64,000 nt of DNA from assembly GCF_014066305.1 (NCBI RefSeq), contig NW_023501047.1:868001-932000 (forward strand). The letters run 5' to 3'. The DNA is from Letharia columbiana (Eukaryota > Ascomycota > Lecanoromycetes > Lecanorales > Parmeliaceae). Under the pieces are notes generated by a model that ran no database searches, was not told the origin of the DNA, and saw only the letters and a list, made by a program, of their open reading frames with translations. Made by a program: the position numbers and the translations under genes. This document shows, in pieces, positions 63,058 through 64,000 of this stretch (position 1 is its first letter; every line of letters begins with the position of its first letter).

Positions 63058-63861
63058 TCTGTTGATAGCGATTCGTCTGAAGGTGTTGGGAGTAGTGAGG
63101 GGAGAGCTCCAGTGCCAGACGCGATCACGAATCCATGAGACACTTAACCCTGTAGCTGTCCAGAAAGACGTAGCAATATTGCCCTTTACAGCTATGGAGG
63201 GAGGGGGGATGAGAACACTATGAGGGTAGATTGACCAGATTTCAATCTGATACTCGTATTGCCTAGATCTCTAGTTGTTTTGAGTCAAGAGGTGAGTCTT
63301 GTTGTGGCAGAGCAAAAATTTCAAAGGTGGCTACCGCGTATCATAACAATCATAAATAAGAAATTCTTTTCGAGAAACCGTTCGGACTTCAATGTAGAGC
63401 AAGTAGTTCCTGGCGCATTAAGCGCGGCCCGCGGCTCTGCAGGAAAACATGTCTTGTTGTCGTTAATGGTATTATCGTATTAGACTATTAGCCTATGATG
63501 CCTCGACCGTTTTACAAATGTCAGGAATAGATTCTCATTTTCGGATTCCGCTTTTGGGTGGCTGACCGTTTTCACTTCCTGGAGCTTCGTTACCGCGCCA
63601 TAAAGTTGCGGCGTGAAGGCTCTCGGAACGATAGGGGGAAGACTATAGATCTTATACTAATCTACGGACCCACCAGGTATCGTTCAATGCAGAACCGGAA
63701 TCCATTACATAATGGTACAGAAAAAGCCAGATCCTGTGGGTATGAGGTGTCATGGAACGCCGAAACACCTTGCTCAGAATGCAACTACCCAAGCACTCAA
63801 TTCGAGAGATGAGAGGTCGCCCTCTGTAGTTGATAATCGTGTACTTCAAAGAAACAATCTC
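63058..63861. promoter_or_regulatory. Intergenic upstream of the RNase H1 gene
   Basis: About 800 bp of normal composition, expected to hold the RNase H1 promoter and the 3' UTR of the partial gene to the right. Plus-strand open frames at 63259-63483 and 63558-63812 have no recognisable domain and are not called. Confidence 0.45.
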
Positions 63862-64000
63862 TCAATTCGTCGTAACGATAGGCCCGGAATTCAACACCAT
63901 AGGGCTTCTATAACCAGCATTAACATGGGTCCAGATATGTTGTATATCGGTTCTTACCGGCTCAAGCATGTACAGCATGCCCAGCGGGACATCGAGATCC
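63862..64000 (-). CDS. 3' end of an unidentified gene, cut by the window edge
   Basis: A minus-strand frame enters from the right edge and runs 45 codons to TGA at 63862-63864, through DLDVPLGMLYMLEPV and GYRSPMVLNSGPIVTTN. The composition is protein-like, but I do not recognise the family. An alternative model splices a 50-nt intron (63908-63957, GTAAGA..TAG, phase 0) and ends at 63797 with a different C-terminus (KPYGVEFRAYRYDELRD...). The window is too short to choose. The coordinates given are for the unspliced reading. Confidence 0.4.
   Translation of the reverse strand, partial: DLDVPLGMLYMLEPVRTDIQHIWTHVNAGYRSPMVLNSGPIVTTN

Noticed and set aside
1..64000. Telomeric (TTAGGG)n arrays, rRNA or 5S genes
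   Set aside because: Looked for because of the AT-rich repeat setting; no tandem telomere motif or rRNA-like block was seen.

Overview
The window looks like nuclear DNA of a filamentous ascomycete (Pezizomycotina). Two things say so. About 85% of it is extremely AT-rich, with CpA/TpG almost absent, TpA in excess and CpG kept, which is the signature of repeat-induced point mutation (RIP). The right end carries ordinary-GC genes with 50-71 nt spliceosomal introns that have fungal-type donors and CTAAC/CTGAC-like branch sites. No bacterial-type genes, rRNA, tRNA or CRISPR array was seen.

Layout. 1-23.3 kb: RIP-degraded transposon graveyard with two copies (A, B) of a small LTR element, a decayed Helitron RepHel gene on the minus strand (about 3.4-6.6 kb), and a long decayed stretch I could not assign. 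23.3-25.8 kb: a nearly RIP-free island holding a repeat element rich in tandem repeats. 25.8-36.2 kb: RIP-degraded DNA with LTR-element copy C (containing a nested TA-flanked MITE), then a heavily RIPped second copy of the 23.3-25.8 kb element, itself interrupted by LTR-element copy D with a perfect 5-bp target duplication. 36.2-42.8 kb and 47.3-54.1 kb: two RIP-mutated copies of one Ty1/copia retrotransposon (order gag, protease, integrase, RT, RNase H). Between them: inverted repeats and other decayed repeats. 54.2-56.7 kb: homopolymer-filled sequence that looks partly like low-quality assembly. 56.7-58.8 kb: two elements with terminal inverted repeats. RIP stops abruptly near 58.0 kb.

58.8-64 kb is the genic part, all on the minus strand: a partial unidentified gene at the right edge, a three-exon RNase H1 gene (399 aa) and a four-exon plasma-membrane-type Na+/H+ antiporter gene (560 aa). 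These are housekeeping genes beside a silenced AT-rich block (subtelomeric, centromeric or an AT isochore; the sequence does not decide which). They do not form a functional system.

The most interesting material is the small LTR family (four copies, about 0.87-0.96 kb without nested insertions, 177-185 bp LTRs, no coding capacity). It has a primer-binding site matching the anticodon arm of initiator tRNA-Met (half-tRNA priming, as in copia and Ty5), a conserved 10-12 bp stem-loop and an internal ~49-bp minisatellite. The copia element in the same window has the same type of primer site and a similar LTR 3' end, so it is a candidate helper.
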